Shown: positions 19,736-31,010 of the stretch, piece by piece | Position numbering within the stretch: the first letter of the stretch is position 1 | Layout: each line of letters begins with the position of its first letter | Source of the DNA: Undaria pinnatifida | Taxonomy: Eukaryota; Sar; Phaeophyceae; Laminariales; Alariaceae | Direction of reading: 5' to 3' | NCBI GenBank assembly: GCA_012845835.1 | Contig: JABAKD010000019.1 | Location: 10,450,844-10,514,843, forward strand | Length of the DNA: 64,000 nucleotides | Notes under the pieces: generated by a model | Told to the model about the DNA's origin: nothing | The model's input: the letters and a program-made list of their open reading frames with translations, nothing else | Database searches by the model: none | Translations under genes and position numbers: made by a program

Positions 19736-20112
19736 GATTAGTCTTCGTTCCCTGGGCATGTGTTTGGAGTGATGGACGTTGACTCTCACGCTGCACAGCA
19801 GTGCCAGATGACGTTTCTTTTTAGTGGCAAAACCCACTTTTGATCCGACAACCACATCAAGGTCAGAAATTGAGGTACCGAGATACCTCTGGTCAAGCGA
19901 TGTCAAGCATTAAAGCGGGTCCGGAGGAGCGAGGCATGGCGCTTCCACCTGTCACATTTCTTGCTCGTCAAAAGATCGGCAAGGCTCTCATCCAGTAGCG
20001 GGAAATCCCCGCCGCTAGATACCGGCTCTTCCGTGGAGGAAATGGAGGAAATGGGTGATGAGTCTTTTTCGTTTTTTTCACAGCCGCTGTACACAGCTGT
20101 ACTCGTCTGCAG

Positions 20113-20384
20113 ACGCATGCTACGATAGAGGTATACCTTTTTTTGGCGAAAATGTTTTTCTGAATGACGGGGATCCTTAACCCAAAATCGTCGGAAAAAA
20201 AATAAATAATAGGCCATTTTTTTTGCATAATCCTCGTTGTGTACCTAAACTTGAGCCATGGGATTTGTCATCCGGTAGCGGTTTTGTTTTCTCTGAATCG
20301 GTTTTTTCGGTAGAGATCTTAAGCTCTCAAATTGAGGGGCAGTATTAAGAAAAAAAATGGAGCGCCTCTATCGTAGCACGTCTG
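20113..20384. mobile_element. MITE-1 copy
   Basis: It begins ACGCATGCTACGATAGAGGT and ends CTCTATCGTAGCACGTC, with TTAACCCAAAATCGTCGG and GAGATCTTAAGCTCTCAAAT inside. The flanks read TCTGCAGACGC and CACGTCTGCAATAAT, consistent with a short target duplication around CTGCA. Confidence 0.8.
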
Positions 20385-20562
20385 CAATAATAGCAGTTTA
20401 TGTCGCCTTCCGGGGATGTTGACTACCTGGTTTTTTGTTTTTACACCCGCACTACAACGCCCCCCTCGAAGGCAGACCTTACTTCAACGCTTGATCGTCC
20501 CTCCTCGCTACCCGTTTCTGTCTCGCGCGTCGCCACGTACACTCTGAAACCCCTCCGAAAAG

Positions 20563-20681
20563 GCGTTTATCAGGGGGTACCACCATCTTGAGCGGGCCGA
20601 GAGGGAGTTCTACGAAGACAGAAGGATAGCGGCGGTGGCGGCAAGACTGCGACCGCTGTTCGAGAGCTACTTTATTTCTTG
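20563..20681 (+). CDS. Possible small exon, unassigned
   Basis: After CCGAAAAG an open stretch reads AFIRGYHHLERAEREFYEDR, then RIAAVAARLRPLFESYFIS and TGA. The middle is basic/amphipathic and looks coding by its GC-rich third positions. It could be a further 3' exon of katanin p80 if the exon at 18443 is spliced at 18604 (both phase 0), but it has no clear con80 likeness. Its last 30 bases overlap a repeat that recurs through 23.1 kb. Confidence 0.25.
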
Positions 20682-23130
20682 ACCGGAGAAATCGCGGCAA
20701 ATAGCCGGCCTCGAGAGGTCCTCGTGGGATGTTAGGAATACATCATGACCAATAAGCCGCCAGCTACCGCTGATTGTTAGCTCAATGTGTATGGTGTACA
20801 GCGCTTACTGTTGGCTCATTGGTTGTGTTTTCTCTCTAAAAAAAGCGGTGGGCGGCGATAACCAATGCGGGAGGCCGCTTTTTCGAAAGCCACGTCATTT
20901 CTCGACCGGAGACGCCGCGGCACTAACCGACCTCGCGAGGCGGTCTAGTTCTTACGAAGTGGTCGCGGGCGCCAAACAAAATCTCTCATTTTTTTTACTT
21001 CTTACTGGCTAGGATGGAAATTCGTGGTCCGTGCGTCGGAAACGTGGTCCGTGTTAATTTGGAATGTTTTCTGGCTTTTTTCTTGTGCGAAAGTTGCGCC
21101 GCCGCGTTTCTGCCCACTTTTGATCCAGTTCTTGCTGCGGGATTGGTGTTGGAATAGTTGACGCCAGGTTGGGTCCACGCCGGCACGTTCATCTGCCTGG
21201 TAATAGGAATTAGACTATAAAGGAAATTCGACCCTAAAAAATTGACCAATCAGAAAACTCCGGGCACACGAAATGTCTTCTCTGATTGGACCGCTTCCTC
21301 TACCCTTCAAAATCGTATACGGTTGGGTTGAGTCTACGCCCGTACCTTGATTGATCTCACTGGGAAGTGCTTCCTAGCCCACAAACAAATCGCACTACAG
21401 CGGTGAATAACCTATCCTCTGGAAGATCCCACGACCATTTTTGGGGAGGGGGGCTCCCGGGAGGCCCTCAAGGGAGACCTCATTTCGAAAAGCTGCTTCA
21501 CGTTTCTTAGTAGGACATGTTGTTCGGGGTGGTGGCCAGTTTCAGAGACAGCAACGACAATGAGTACACTATGTAACTGCCTGGTGGGTGCCTGAATAAA
21601 TACACGCTACGCGGTACGATTATCCCCCCCCCCCCCCTGCGCGGAGTCGAAGGTGAACCGCGGCAATAACAGCCCTCGACAGCCCCCCTTGCACGGAGTC
21701 AAAGGTATACCGCGGTATCAACCGACCTCGAGAGGCCGCCGTCGAGGGAGATGTCTGTTCGTAAAGAGCTCTACTTCAGGTCTTGACTGGAGAAAACCGC
21801 GACATTCACCGCCCTCGAGAGATAGCCCTTGTGTGGTCAACCTTATTGCGTTAAACAACAAAAGGGCGGCGGTAGGCCGCATTTTCCACGCCATTCCTTG
21901 CGTGCAACCAGTGTTGCCTTGCGAGCTCTTTTCGAAAACTGCTTTGTTTCTTGACTGGAGAACACCGCGACATCCACCGACCTCGAGAGGCCGTCGGGGG
22001 CAAAGACGTTAGAAGACGTCAGTTTGGGCACGTGACGGACGGCGGTCTGGACGTAATATACCCAGTACTATTTTTAGTGTGGAAGCTCGTCACAGATGGC
22101 CGTCTAGACGTAATATAGTAGTTTTAGTGTGGGAACTCGTCAAGTCGTGACTGACGGGGGGCGTCCAAGGCTGCCGTCTCCTGACATGTATTTTTTTTTC
22201 TTCTGTTTGAGAGCTGCTTAAATTCTTGGCTGGAGATTCGGCGGCATTAGCTACCCTTGAGAGGTGTGACAGTACTCCGAATGGGGGATGCGTGGTTGGT
22301 CGGTGTTGGGAAGCGTGCCCCCCATGGGTTCCGGTGTCTTTGATTGGTCTATCCTCATGGCTCGCTGGCTAGGCTCAAAGGTTACGCATTATTTCCCTAA
22401 ATAGAATGCTAAAACACAGAGATAACACGGCTAGGTAGGGTAAGGCAGGGTAGGGCAGGGTAGTGCAGGGTAGTGAGATGAGGGGCATCCTGCTTGTCCC
22501 ATCATCGTCACCTACATTATCGCCCATCTACATGATGGCCTTGACGTGAATGTGACATCTAATTATCACGTGGTTTCACCTCAACCATGACATGGTTTCA
22601 CGTCGAATATATAAACTATCCTTCACGGAGGGCACTCCATTACAGAGGCCCTTGTGAGGTCTTAGAGGTACACCTTATTATACGCTTGAGCTGCCCGTCA
22701 GCGCCGATTTTTAGCTCAGTGGCTATGGTGCATAACATGCTGCCTGATCGCTCAAGGATCATGGCGTGAATCTTCCACAACGAAAACTTTGCGTATATTA
22801 TATGGGAGACCGCTTGTCAAGAGCTACTTCCTGTGTACTGACTAAAGAAATCGAGAGCCGTTAACCGACCTCGAGAGCCCGCCCTCGTGGTCAACCTTAC
22901 TGAAGACCACCCTAACGGACCGCGAGAGGCCGCCCTCGCGGTCAACTTTATGGCATAATAAAAAAAAAGGTTGCGGCGCGTGCAGCGTGTCCCCCACGCA
23001 TTGTTCCGGGTTTCGCGAGTGCAACCAGCCTTGCCTTGCCGGGGGACCATGGACTAGACCTCTTTTCTAAACCCTGAATTCTCCCTTCTCGTCGGCTGGA
23101 GAGACACGCGAGCTGTTTTCCTACCTCGAG
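20650..23130. repeat. Field of irregularly spaced repeat H
   Basis: A core of GAGAGCTRCTT, TTTCTTGACTGGAGAAAYCG and CGGCATTAACCGACCTCGAGAGG recurs near 20665, 20885, 21770, 21935, 22212, 22822 and 23080, with single pieces between. Copies are often followed by CCGCCCTCGTGG and TCAACCTTA. Spacing varies from 165 to 640 bp, unlike a satellite. No gene was seen in this stretch, but 22440-22475 holds a short GGGTAGGGCA run. Confidence 0.6.
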
Positions 23131-23155
23131 AGGCTACCCCTTGTCGCCTGTTTTA

Positions 23156-23428
23156 GACGCGTGCTACGAGAGAGGTGCACGCCAGTTTTTTTCTTAGGCT
23201 TCCTCAATTTGGTAGTTTAAGATCTCCCCCAAAAACTGATGTGGAGAAAAGGAAAACTGCTACGGTACCGGATGAAAAAACCCCATGGGGCCTGAGGTGC
23301 ACAACGGGAATCATGCCAAAAAATAATGTACCTCTGGGATTTCCGACGATTTGGGGTTGAGTGAGCCCGGTCACTCAGAAGAAAATTCAGACGAAAAGTG
23401 GTACCTCATCTATATCGCAGCACGCGTC
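23156..23428. mobile_element. MITE-1 copy
   Basis: It starts GACGCGTGCTACGAGAGAGG and ends TATATCGCAGCACGCGTC at 23428. Inside are TCCTCAATTTGGTAGTTTAA, GGATGAAAAAACCCCATGGG and ACGATTTGGGGTTGAGTGAG. Confidence 0.8.
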
Positions 23429-23539
23429 AGGCTCCGGCATTCAGAAAACAACTTTGCCAAAAAGTGGTATACCTTTTTACCTCCAGTTGTCTTTACACCA
23501 AGGCTACGGTATTAGTAGGGGGGATGTTACGGTGGTGCT

Positions 23540-24374
23540 GTGACGATGTTGTGATGATGTTACGATGATGTTACGATGATGTTACGATGATGTTACGATG
23601 ATGTTACGATGATGTTATGATGATGTTATGATGATTGTGGGGTATTAGTCCGTTTGACCACTTGCAAAGGGTTATCCAATAGCTTACCCAAACTAATACT
23701 TATAACACTCTCCCCCCCTGAAACGGCGGGATAGCAGGTCGGCCGGATATACGGGCGGACCTGTCAATATCCAAGCGGTTCCATTTCCTGGGGAAACCGG
23801 AGAATATTTTTCAAGTTCGACATGGGGAAAGTCTGAAAAAGTTTACTATTGTGGATGGTGGGAGTTGAACCCACGCCCCAAAAAAAACATGGTCTGTCGA
23901 CGACGCCATTGGTTAAGGTATTAGCGGGGTATTAGTCCGTGTGACCACTTGCAAAACGTTGACCAATAATAGCTTACCCTAAGTAAGCCTTAAAACGTGA
24001 GGATTTTATGATGATGTTATGATGATGTTATGATGATGTTATGTTGATATTACGATGATGTTGTTATGAAGATGTTATATGATGATGTTATGATGTTGTT
24101 ATGATGAGGTTATGATAATGATGTTAAAATGATGTTTTGAATATGGTAAAATGATGTTATGACGATGTTAAACTGATGTTATGATGATGTTATTCTGATG
24201 TTGTTATGATGATGTTATGATGATGATGATATTAATGATATGATGATGTTATGATGATGTCACGGTGACGTTATAATGATGTTGTGATGGTGTTGAAATG
24301 ATGTTATGGTGATGTTACGATGATGTCATATGATGATGTTATGATGATGTTATGATGATGTTATGATGATGTTA
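23540..24374. repeat. GATGATGTTAT/GATGATGTTAC arrays around a tRNA-like element
   Basis: GATGATGTTAC units fill 23540-23636 and GATGATGTTAT units fill about 24003-24374 with many one-base changes. Between them (about 23640-24000) is the inverted tRNA-like direct-repeat element, with GGGAGTTGAACCCACGCCCC near 23870 and two GACCACTTGCAAA boxes. This suggests the element inserted into, or split, one array. Confidence 0.75.
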
Positions 24375-24404
24375 TTTAATACACCCCCATTTCCACTACG
24401 ATTG

Positions 24405-24649
24405 TACCGGACACCAGCCACTCGAGGACGAGTCACTCTTTATCTCACGGAAAAAAATACTTACTTATTATATACGTAGGGATTTTTTTTGGGCGCTGCG
24501 CAGCTTTTTACTAGTCCATTATACTTCATTATGTCTAAAATAGCACATCCGGAAAGGAATAGGGGGGGTGGGGGTGGGTCACTCACACGAGCGACTACCA
24601 GCCACTGCACAAAGACCCCAAAGGTGACGCCCCCTACCGTGTATGTAGT
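24405..24649. mobile_element. Family J element
   Basis: It shows GACGAGTCACTCTTTATCTC, ACGGAAAAAAATACTTAC, CGCTGCGCAGC, CACATCCGGAAAGGAATAGG, TCACTCACACGAGCGAC and GTGACGCCCCCTACCGTG, in the family order. It directly abuts MITE-1 at 24650. Confidence 0.55.
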
Positions 24650-24919
24650 GACGCATTCTACGATAGAGATATACCGTTTATTGGCAAAAATGTTTTCTGA
24701 ATGGGGGGGCTCCTTAACCAAGAATCGTCAGAAAAAAAGTTAATTATAGACCATTTTATTTTGCATGATTCTCCTTGTAGTGTACCTAGGCCATGGGGTT
24801 TTCATCCGTCGCAGCATTATTTTTGTCCAAATCGGTTTTTGGGAGAGGTCTTAAGCTCCCAGATTGAGGAGTTGAATTAGAAGAAAAGCGGTGCATCCCT
24901 ACCGCGTATAGCACGCGTC
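24650..24919. mobile_element. MITE-1 copy
   Basis: It starts GACGCATTCTACGATAGAGA and ends CGTATAGCACGCGTC. TTGGGAGAGGTCTTAAGCTC and TAGGCCATGGGGTTTTCATC are internal. Confidence 0.8.
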
Positions 24920-25243
24920 CGTAATGATGTACGTATCGGAAGAAGCACAATGAGAGCCCAAATGTTGGAGGTGTCTCTGTAAGGATGAGTAGGAACGGTG
25001 TGCTCGGTCTCGAAAGGGATGCGTGGTCAATTGGTGAAATGAATAAAATGCAAACAACAAATGAGTACGCCCCCCCCCCCCCCCCCCGCCTACCGTGCGC
25101 GTCGCCTTAAGTGGTCGGTTCTAGTAGAGGCAACATTTTGATTCTTTTGCAAGTTATGCTACTGATCTGGGACTCCTCAACACAAAAGACAGTACCCAAT
25201 ATATTTGTATTCACCACAGTTTTCTTCTGGGAATCTATTATTA

Positions 25244-25328
25244 GCGTATGAAAATACGTGGAAGTGTGGTGAGCTAAAGCTTTATTTTTCCCCATCCGCC
25301 GGAGGATAAAAATAAATAAATAAAATAA
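25244..25328 (+). mobile_element. Family C, 5'-truncated copy with 12-bp target-site duplication
   Basis: The segment starts GCGTATGAAAATACGTGGAA and ends in GCCGGAGGATAAAAATAAAT and an A/T-rich tail. It is flanked by AATCTATTATTA at 25232-25243 and again at 25329-25340. 5' truncation, a simple tail and a 12-bp duplication are the marks of insertion by target-primed reverse transcription. Confidence 0.85.
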
Positions 25329-25369
25329 AATCTATTATTAAAACAGTTGCATTTATGTACGTCACTGAG

Positions 25370-25475
25370 TATCGCGCCACCCCTTTATAGTGCGTGGTCC
25401 CTCTATAGTGCGGGGCCCTTCTATAGTGTGGGGTCCCTCTATAGTGCGTGGCACCACTTTAGCGTGTATATTGCC
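25370..25475. repeat. Short 17-18 bp array
   Basis: About five units of CCCTCTATAGTGCGTGGT lie side by side. A related motif (GCACTAAAGTGGGACCC) forms a longer array at 45.0-45.35 kb. Confidence 0.65.
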
Positions 25476-25487
25476 ACCTGATAAGGG

Positions 25488-26103
25488 ACGCACGCTACGA
25501 TAGAGGTAGCAGTTTTCGTCTGAAATGGTATCTGAATGACGGAGCTTCTTTACCCAGGCTACAATAAGGGGGTCCCTTTTTAAAGGCATTTTTTTTTCAG
25601 TGGCCCGCCGGCCCCGGTCACTCGCGCGAGTGACCCCCTGTTCCTTTTGTGCGGTCTTGAGATTTCGGTGCTATTTTACCAAAACTAGCGCGACGCGAAT
25701 CCGCACTGCACAATAGTTAGCCACGCTGTGCGCGCCAAGCATAATCGCGTAAAGTCTTTTCTTTCAGTGAGATACAGAGTCACTCGTGCGACTGGCTCAA
25801 AATCCCGTACTACGGCGAAAAACGGAGTACCCCCCCCTTACCGTTGCCTTGGTCTCCCTAAACCCAAAACTGTCGGAAATACGCAAAATTGTTTCAAATA
25901 CGCAGAATTGTTTATGCAGGATTCTCGTTGCGTACGCGTAGGCCATGAGATTTTTCATTCGTGGTATGACAGCATTTCCCTCCCCCCCCCTCCAAAAACA
26001 GTTTTTGGGAGACGATGAGGTATTAAGATCTCTCAAATTGTGGACCACACGCGTCAGAAAAAAAAATGGTAGTACTAGTGCACCTCTATCGTAGTGTGCG
26101 TCA
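25488..26103. mobile_element. MITE-1 copy split by a family J-like insertion
   Basis: The left end GACGCACGCTACGATAGAGG runs to about 25560. The body resumes near 25855 (CCCAAAACTGTCGG, AGGCCATGAGATTTTTCATT) and ends CTATCGTAGTGTGCGTC at 26103. The 290 bp between carries the family J palindrome GGTCACTCGCGCGAGTGACC at about 25616-25635 and CAGTGAGATACAGAGTCACT. Confidence 0.6.
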
Positions 26104-26149
26104 AAGAAGGCACCGACCGCACTATGCGTAGAGGGCCGACTCAGCTGCA

Positions 26150-26408
26150 GTGTAAGAGTCTTACTACGGTAGCCCCCCCAGCTTTTTTTTAACGAAATCG
26201 CCGGCTTCAAAACCAGCTCCCGGTCTTGTTTCCTGAAATAGGGTGTCCCTCGACACCCCGACGTCATCGATCGATAGACGCGTGTGCACCCAAGAAAATA
26301 TATGGGTACTTTTTTTTGCAATAGTATCCTTCCTTGTGTCGAGCAGCCACGAAACGTTCGTTAAAGAAAACCGCTGGTTTTAGGGGGGGGCTATCGTAGA
26401 ATCAGTCG
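26150..26408. mobile_element. MITE-2 copy
   Basis: The ends are GAGTCTTACTACGGTAGCCC and GGGGGGGCTATCGTAGAATC plus AGTC. Inside are CGAAATCGCCGGCTTCAAAA, CCAGCTCCCGGTC, CGACACCCCGACGTCATCGA and CGAGCAGCCACGAAACGTTC. Confidence 0.75.
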
Positions 26409-26674
26409 TAAAAGGTGTGAGACCAAAACTCGAACACAGTTTTTTTCGACTCAAGACTCCAGCATTTTTCGTTCAAGGAGAAGGGGAAGGGGGGGGGGGA
26501 AGGGTAGTCTCATGTTGGGATGACTCTGATCCCGATGTGCGTGCGCCTCGGCCCCTTCCTGCCGCAAGCGGAAGACCGTATCTTTCAGTGCAGTGCTCAG
26601 TGGTTGTTTCTCGATACAGTGCCGGTATGCGGCAGTCCAGGGCGATTGTGTAGGAGAGGGGTACTTTCATTTTT

Positions 26675-26945
26675 CCACTACCGCGTTCGAGCCACTCCCA
26701 CGCACGAGTGACTCTAGACTCACGGACAAAAATACTTTTACCTGGTAGGCCTTGTGGTTGGCGCAGCGTAGCTTTTACCATTTCCCCTTGCGGATTCATA
26801 TCCCGCAACAAAGTCTAACAGACACAAAAGCTAAGCTAAGACCCCGCGAAGGAGCAGGGGGTCACTCGCGCGCGCGAATGACCCCCAGCCAAACCGCACC
26901 CCCCCCCCCCCAAAAGAAAGTGACGCCCCCTACCGTACTATCGAT
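26675..26945. mobile_element. Family J element
   Basis: In order: CACGCACGAGTGACTCTAGA, CTCACGGACAAAAATACTTT, GGCGCAGCGTAGC, TTGCGGATTCATATCCCGCA, GGGTCACTCGCGCGCGCGAA and GTGACGCCCCCTACCGTAC. It is the clearest copy of the family. Confidence 0.55.
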
Positions 26946-27074
26946 CGCCAGCCGAAACTTCCGGCAGTATATCGGACAATGGCACTACAATTGGGGGTAG
27001 GTAGTGCCGTTGCTGGTACTATTTAGAGTATATAGCGGGTTTACGTGGTGTCAAAAGTGATTTAAGCGATTTCA

Positions 27075-27185
27075 CCCCGGCACCTATATCGGCATTAGGC
27101 ACTATCCAATCGGCACTATATCGGCAATAGGCAATATCCAACCGGCACTATATCGACAACGGGCACTATCCAACCGGCACTTTTA
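27075..27185. repeat. 32-bp tandem repeat, 3-4 units
   Basis: CGGCACTATATCGGCAATAG followed by GCAATATCCAAC repeats from about 27080 to 27180. CGGCACTTT closes it. Confidence 0.7.
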
Positions 27186-27534
27186 TGGAGGTGCACCCAA
27201 CAACGGCGAATCAGCATCCCTGGCGGTGTATAAGCGAGCATCATTCCGCTAAAAAGCTGGAATTTTATCTCCTCTTGGTTATTATTCATGTTCCGAGCTC
27301 TTGTGCGTTGCGTCAGACGCTGATCGGCCGTGCTTCGCTCTGAAGGTGGGACGCGCAGGGCCATCCACAGACCCTTTAGGCCACTCTACAGCGGGGGACA
27401 AACCAGCTGCGTGACGCCCCCCCCTCCCTCGACGACAACAGAAACAAATATAAAGGTGAAAACATGTACTGGTATATTATTCTTCATGCCATGGTGTACC
27501 AAGCAGAGGGTGAAATTGGAGAGATTTCCCTCCC

Positions 27535-27965
27535 CCCTCCCTCACCAGGCAGGGTAGAATTGGGGAGACCCCCGCTTACCCTCTGGATGAAGGGTGGACT
27601 TGAGGGAAAACCACTTATCCTTCTCGACCAGGCAGGGCAGAATTGGGGAGACCTCCACTCCCCCCCCCCCCCGGGCAAGGTAGAATTGGGGAGGCCTCCA
27701 CTTCCCCCCCCACCCCAGGCAAGGTAGAATTGGAGAGACCCCTCCACCCCCCACCAGCAGGAGTATAATTAGGAAACCCCCCTCCTCCCGCCTAACAGGC
27801 AGGGTCAAATCTCCCTACCCCACCAGCCAGACAGGGGTGTTTAGGCGAGCCTCCTCCCCCCTACTAGGCAGGGACGAAATGAGGAAAACCCCTTCAAGAA
27901 TTGAGGAAACCCCGCCCCCCCATGCCCCACAAGGGAGGGTAGAATTGAAAGCGCCCCCCCCCCCC
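27535..27965. repeat. C-rich tandem array with AGGCAGGGTAGAATTGGGGA units
   Basis: About eight diverged units of 50-60 bp share AGGCAGGGTAGAATTGGGGA, then GACCYCCRCTC and a C run. Several long open frames on both strands arise only from this repeat. It is followed by A/C-rich DNA. Confidence 0.7.
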
Positions 27966-28354
27966 CAAGACACGCACTATCGATTGATGGTGGCTAAAAA
28001 TGGCATCTGCGTGTCTCCTTTCATGGTGCCTGGACGTCACGAGACACATGAAGGGTTATACGTCAAGAGGAGTTGCGGCGAGAAAAAAAATATATCATTT
28101 CTCCCAATAACTTCCGCTGTTATTATAGCTATGGACCGCAAAACAACAACCATAGCCCCCCCCCCCCCCCCCGCTCCTCTCCCGCCCCCTCCCCTCCAAC
28201 CCCCCCACGTTGCCCCGTGAGCCATCCCTCGCATGTAGCGTGACGTGGAGAGTATCAAACCGCACCCCGTTAGAAGTAAAGCAGCATTTACGTACCAAAA
28301 AAAAAACCGGCAACCCATCACATCTAAAGGGTCCTGGCGCACGTGGGCTACTAT

Positions 28355-28675
28355 ACTCCTTTTACAACCGCTACTACTGTATTCAAGGCTACAGCAAGGG
28401 GCATGTACCCCCTTCTTGCTTTGCCGGGTCTGAGCTATCATACTCGCACGAGCGACGCTGTGCCCCTCACCGATAAGAAAAAGCGTTGCGCTCGATTTGT
28501 TTGGCGCAACGCAGCAAACCATCCCAGGTTGGGGATTCCTATCGAAGAACTAACACAGCACGAAACCCTGCATGCTACGGCCGCGATGGACAGGAGGGTC
28601 ACTCGCGCGGGCGACCACCCGGCCACTGCCAAATGAAACCCCCGAAAGGGAACCTACTACGTTAGCATTGGTCTA
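28355..28675. mobile_element. Family J element, diverged
   Basis: CTCGCACGAGCGACGC, a central block, then GGAGGGTCACTCGCGCGGGC and CACTGCCAAATGAAACCCCC match the family order. Its ends are not clear. Confidence 0.4.
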
Positions 28676-28774
28676 CTATGACATACGCTCGCGACGAACC
28701 CCTGCGAGAATCGGCGGAATCAGCAGTGCTCACAAAAAAAACCAACACGTACATATTTTCCAGGACTGTTCACG

Positions 28775-28965
28775 GGTCATGGCCCGACCCGAAAAAAAAC
28801 GTGGGTCGATTCGAGTCGGGTCAGGAGTTAATCCAAATCGTTCGAAATCTCACGGTTCGGGTCGGGTCCGGTTGGGACGGAAAACTGTCAAATCTAACGG
28901 GTCAGCGTGAGATCCCCGATCCGGCCCGACTCGCGAGAACTGACCCACCCGGCCCGTGAAACGCC
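28775..28965. repeat. GGGTCGGGTC inverted-repeat element, copy 1
   Basis: The segment opens CGGGTCATGGCCCGACCCG and closes AACTGACCCACCCGGCCCGT, with CGTGGGTCGATTCGAGTCGG and GTCAGGAG inside. A second copy at 30855-31010 shares CGTGGGTCGAGTCGGGCCGG and TCACGGGTCCGG. Both are rich in the palindromic GGGTC/GACCC pair and could fold into long hairpins. Confidence 0.55.
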
Positions 28966-30854
28966 CTGATATTATATTCTACCAAGTTACTCCAAAAAAC
29001 GACCATCGATTCGTCCTTAGACGTCGGCCCGCCCGCCCACGCCAACGAGCACCACACAGCTCTCCCTTCTCCCTGTATACCGCCCCCCGGACTTACGCAA
29101 CACACATTTCCCCTTTCTCTTTGATCTCATTAGCCTTTCCTCCGTTAACCTTTGCCCCGCACTGTCTCACTGGAGGGCAAAAACCCGAGGATTTTACGCC
29201 TCAATAGTTACTCGAACATACGCTGTCCCTCACAACGCAACAAAAAGCCTACCACTTCTCTCTCCCCGCTTCGTTACACAAAAATTTGCGCCAAAGTCCC
29301 CACACAAAAAACTTACGCCGAAGTTCCACGAAAAACATAAAACATCCCCGGGTAAGTGGCGCCATTGCACCATCCATAAAAGCCCCGAAAATAAATGCCA
29401 AAAAAAAATAAATGCCTCTAATACGGATCAGTACGTATAGTAAAAAGTAAACAAAAACGAAAACAAAAACAAAAACCACGTATAAAAAGAAAGACGCCCA
29501 CAAAATCCTCTGGATAAAACGAGCATTTGCGGGGAGCTCTCTCAAAAAGTAAAGAAAAAAAATCAACCAAGACAAAAAACACCAATTTCAATGAACCGGA
29601 GACAAAAATTGGCCGATCAAGACATCTAAAAGAGTCCACAGTCGGACAGGACAGGCCTGCGTACTCTACAATCAACGGCGATTTCTCGACGAGCACGGCA
29701 ACACACGAAGAGAGAGGAAACCACAAAAAACAAGTATACCTGGTATTACTACACAAGTGTGCGAAACACCATCACAGCGACCTTCTAGACCAGCCGTGCC
29801 ACAGGTGTCATCCCTCACAAGCAGACTAACTTCAAGCGATGTGGCCGGTGCGCGATGATATTATGAGGCGTTTCCCTCGTGACGGGGCTAGATTTGAGGG
29901 CACCACAAAAAGCGAAACAATTTGTTTCTGCTACGTTTTTCCCTGCCCCGCCACTGCTATTGAAAAAACAGCAGCAGAATTTTAGGACGACACAAAACGA
30001 CCTCTGCCTCATAACCGCCACCCCGCCACGGCAAAAGCAGCAGCAGCAGCAGCAGCAGCAGCGGGGCTACAGTAGACCACAGTAGCACCGACAAAAACGA
30101 TAGCAAAAGAGAGCACAGATGGAGGCAAAGACATACCACCAAACCCAAAAGAGGATGGCCTCTCCACACCGCAGAGTGAAGTACACATGCAGCCAGCCGT
30201 AACACACCGACCCGTCACCTGACCTCCGCGCCACGCGGACACCAGGTGACGCTCGCCGGGGCTGCTACTTTAGTCCTCATCAGGATTCCACACACAAAAC
30301 GTGGCGCCAAAAGTGTGTGGGGAAAAAAAAAAACTCGCCTCAAGCAGCGCGCCACACACACGGCCGCGGTAATCACGCGGCCACTGCCCGAAAAAACGAT
30401 GTGGGGGTGTCTAAAGGGGAAACCATTACACCTCGTTTTCATGGTGGCAAAAAAAAGCCTGCGGGAACGTCTACCTGGGGAACCTCCACCTTATACGGTA
30501 GGGCACAATAGCCTTATTGGGGGTGTCTTTACTTGGGAAACCTTCACCTCGTATGGGGCGTGGGCATCCCACGCCTCGGTAAAAATCTCGACGCGCTACC
30601 GCCTTCAAAAAACTCCTGGGGCTACCGCACGAAACACACGCGACAACACCCGTCCCCCTGGGACTATTCCGAGACAACGTTCTCCAAAACAACCGGGAGG
30701 ACAAGCAACAACGGGGAAAAAAAAAACTGTGGAGAGATATTTTGCATTCGTGTGACACATCGAGCAAAAACGGTGGAGGCCTTTCCGTAGGCACATCGCT
30801 CGGCGTTTTTGCGTTCCCTTCTCCGCGTTGCGGAAGGAAATCCAGGGCTTATCC
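28966..30854. other. A/C-rich stretch without a recognised gene
   Basis: The + strand has many A and C runs and few G or T runs. A short CAG run (30032-30060) and a duplicated GGGGAAACCATTACACCTCG / GGGAAACCTTCACCTCGTAT motif (about 30417 and 30535) are the only regular structures. The open frames here are short and have no domain likeness. Confidence 0.5.
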
Positions 30855-31010
30855 CCGGTCATGCATGACCCGGCCCGCGGATCGGGCCAGGATGTTTCTA
30901 CACAATATCGTGGGTCGAGTCGGGCCGGGTCAGGAGGAGTTCGAAACGTCACGGGTCCGGTCGTCCTGACCGACCCGACCCGGGAGAAATTATCCGACCC
31001 ATGAAAAGCC
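30855..31010. repeat. GGGTCGGGTC inverted-repeat element, copy 2
   Basis: It starts GACCCGGCCCGCGGATCGGG and ends GACCGACCCGACCCGGGAG, then TTATCCGACCCATGAAAAGC. See copy 1 at 28775. Confidence 0.55.
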
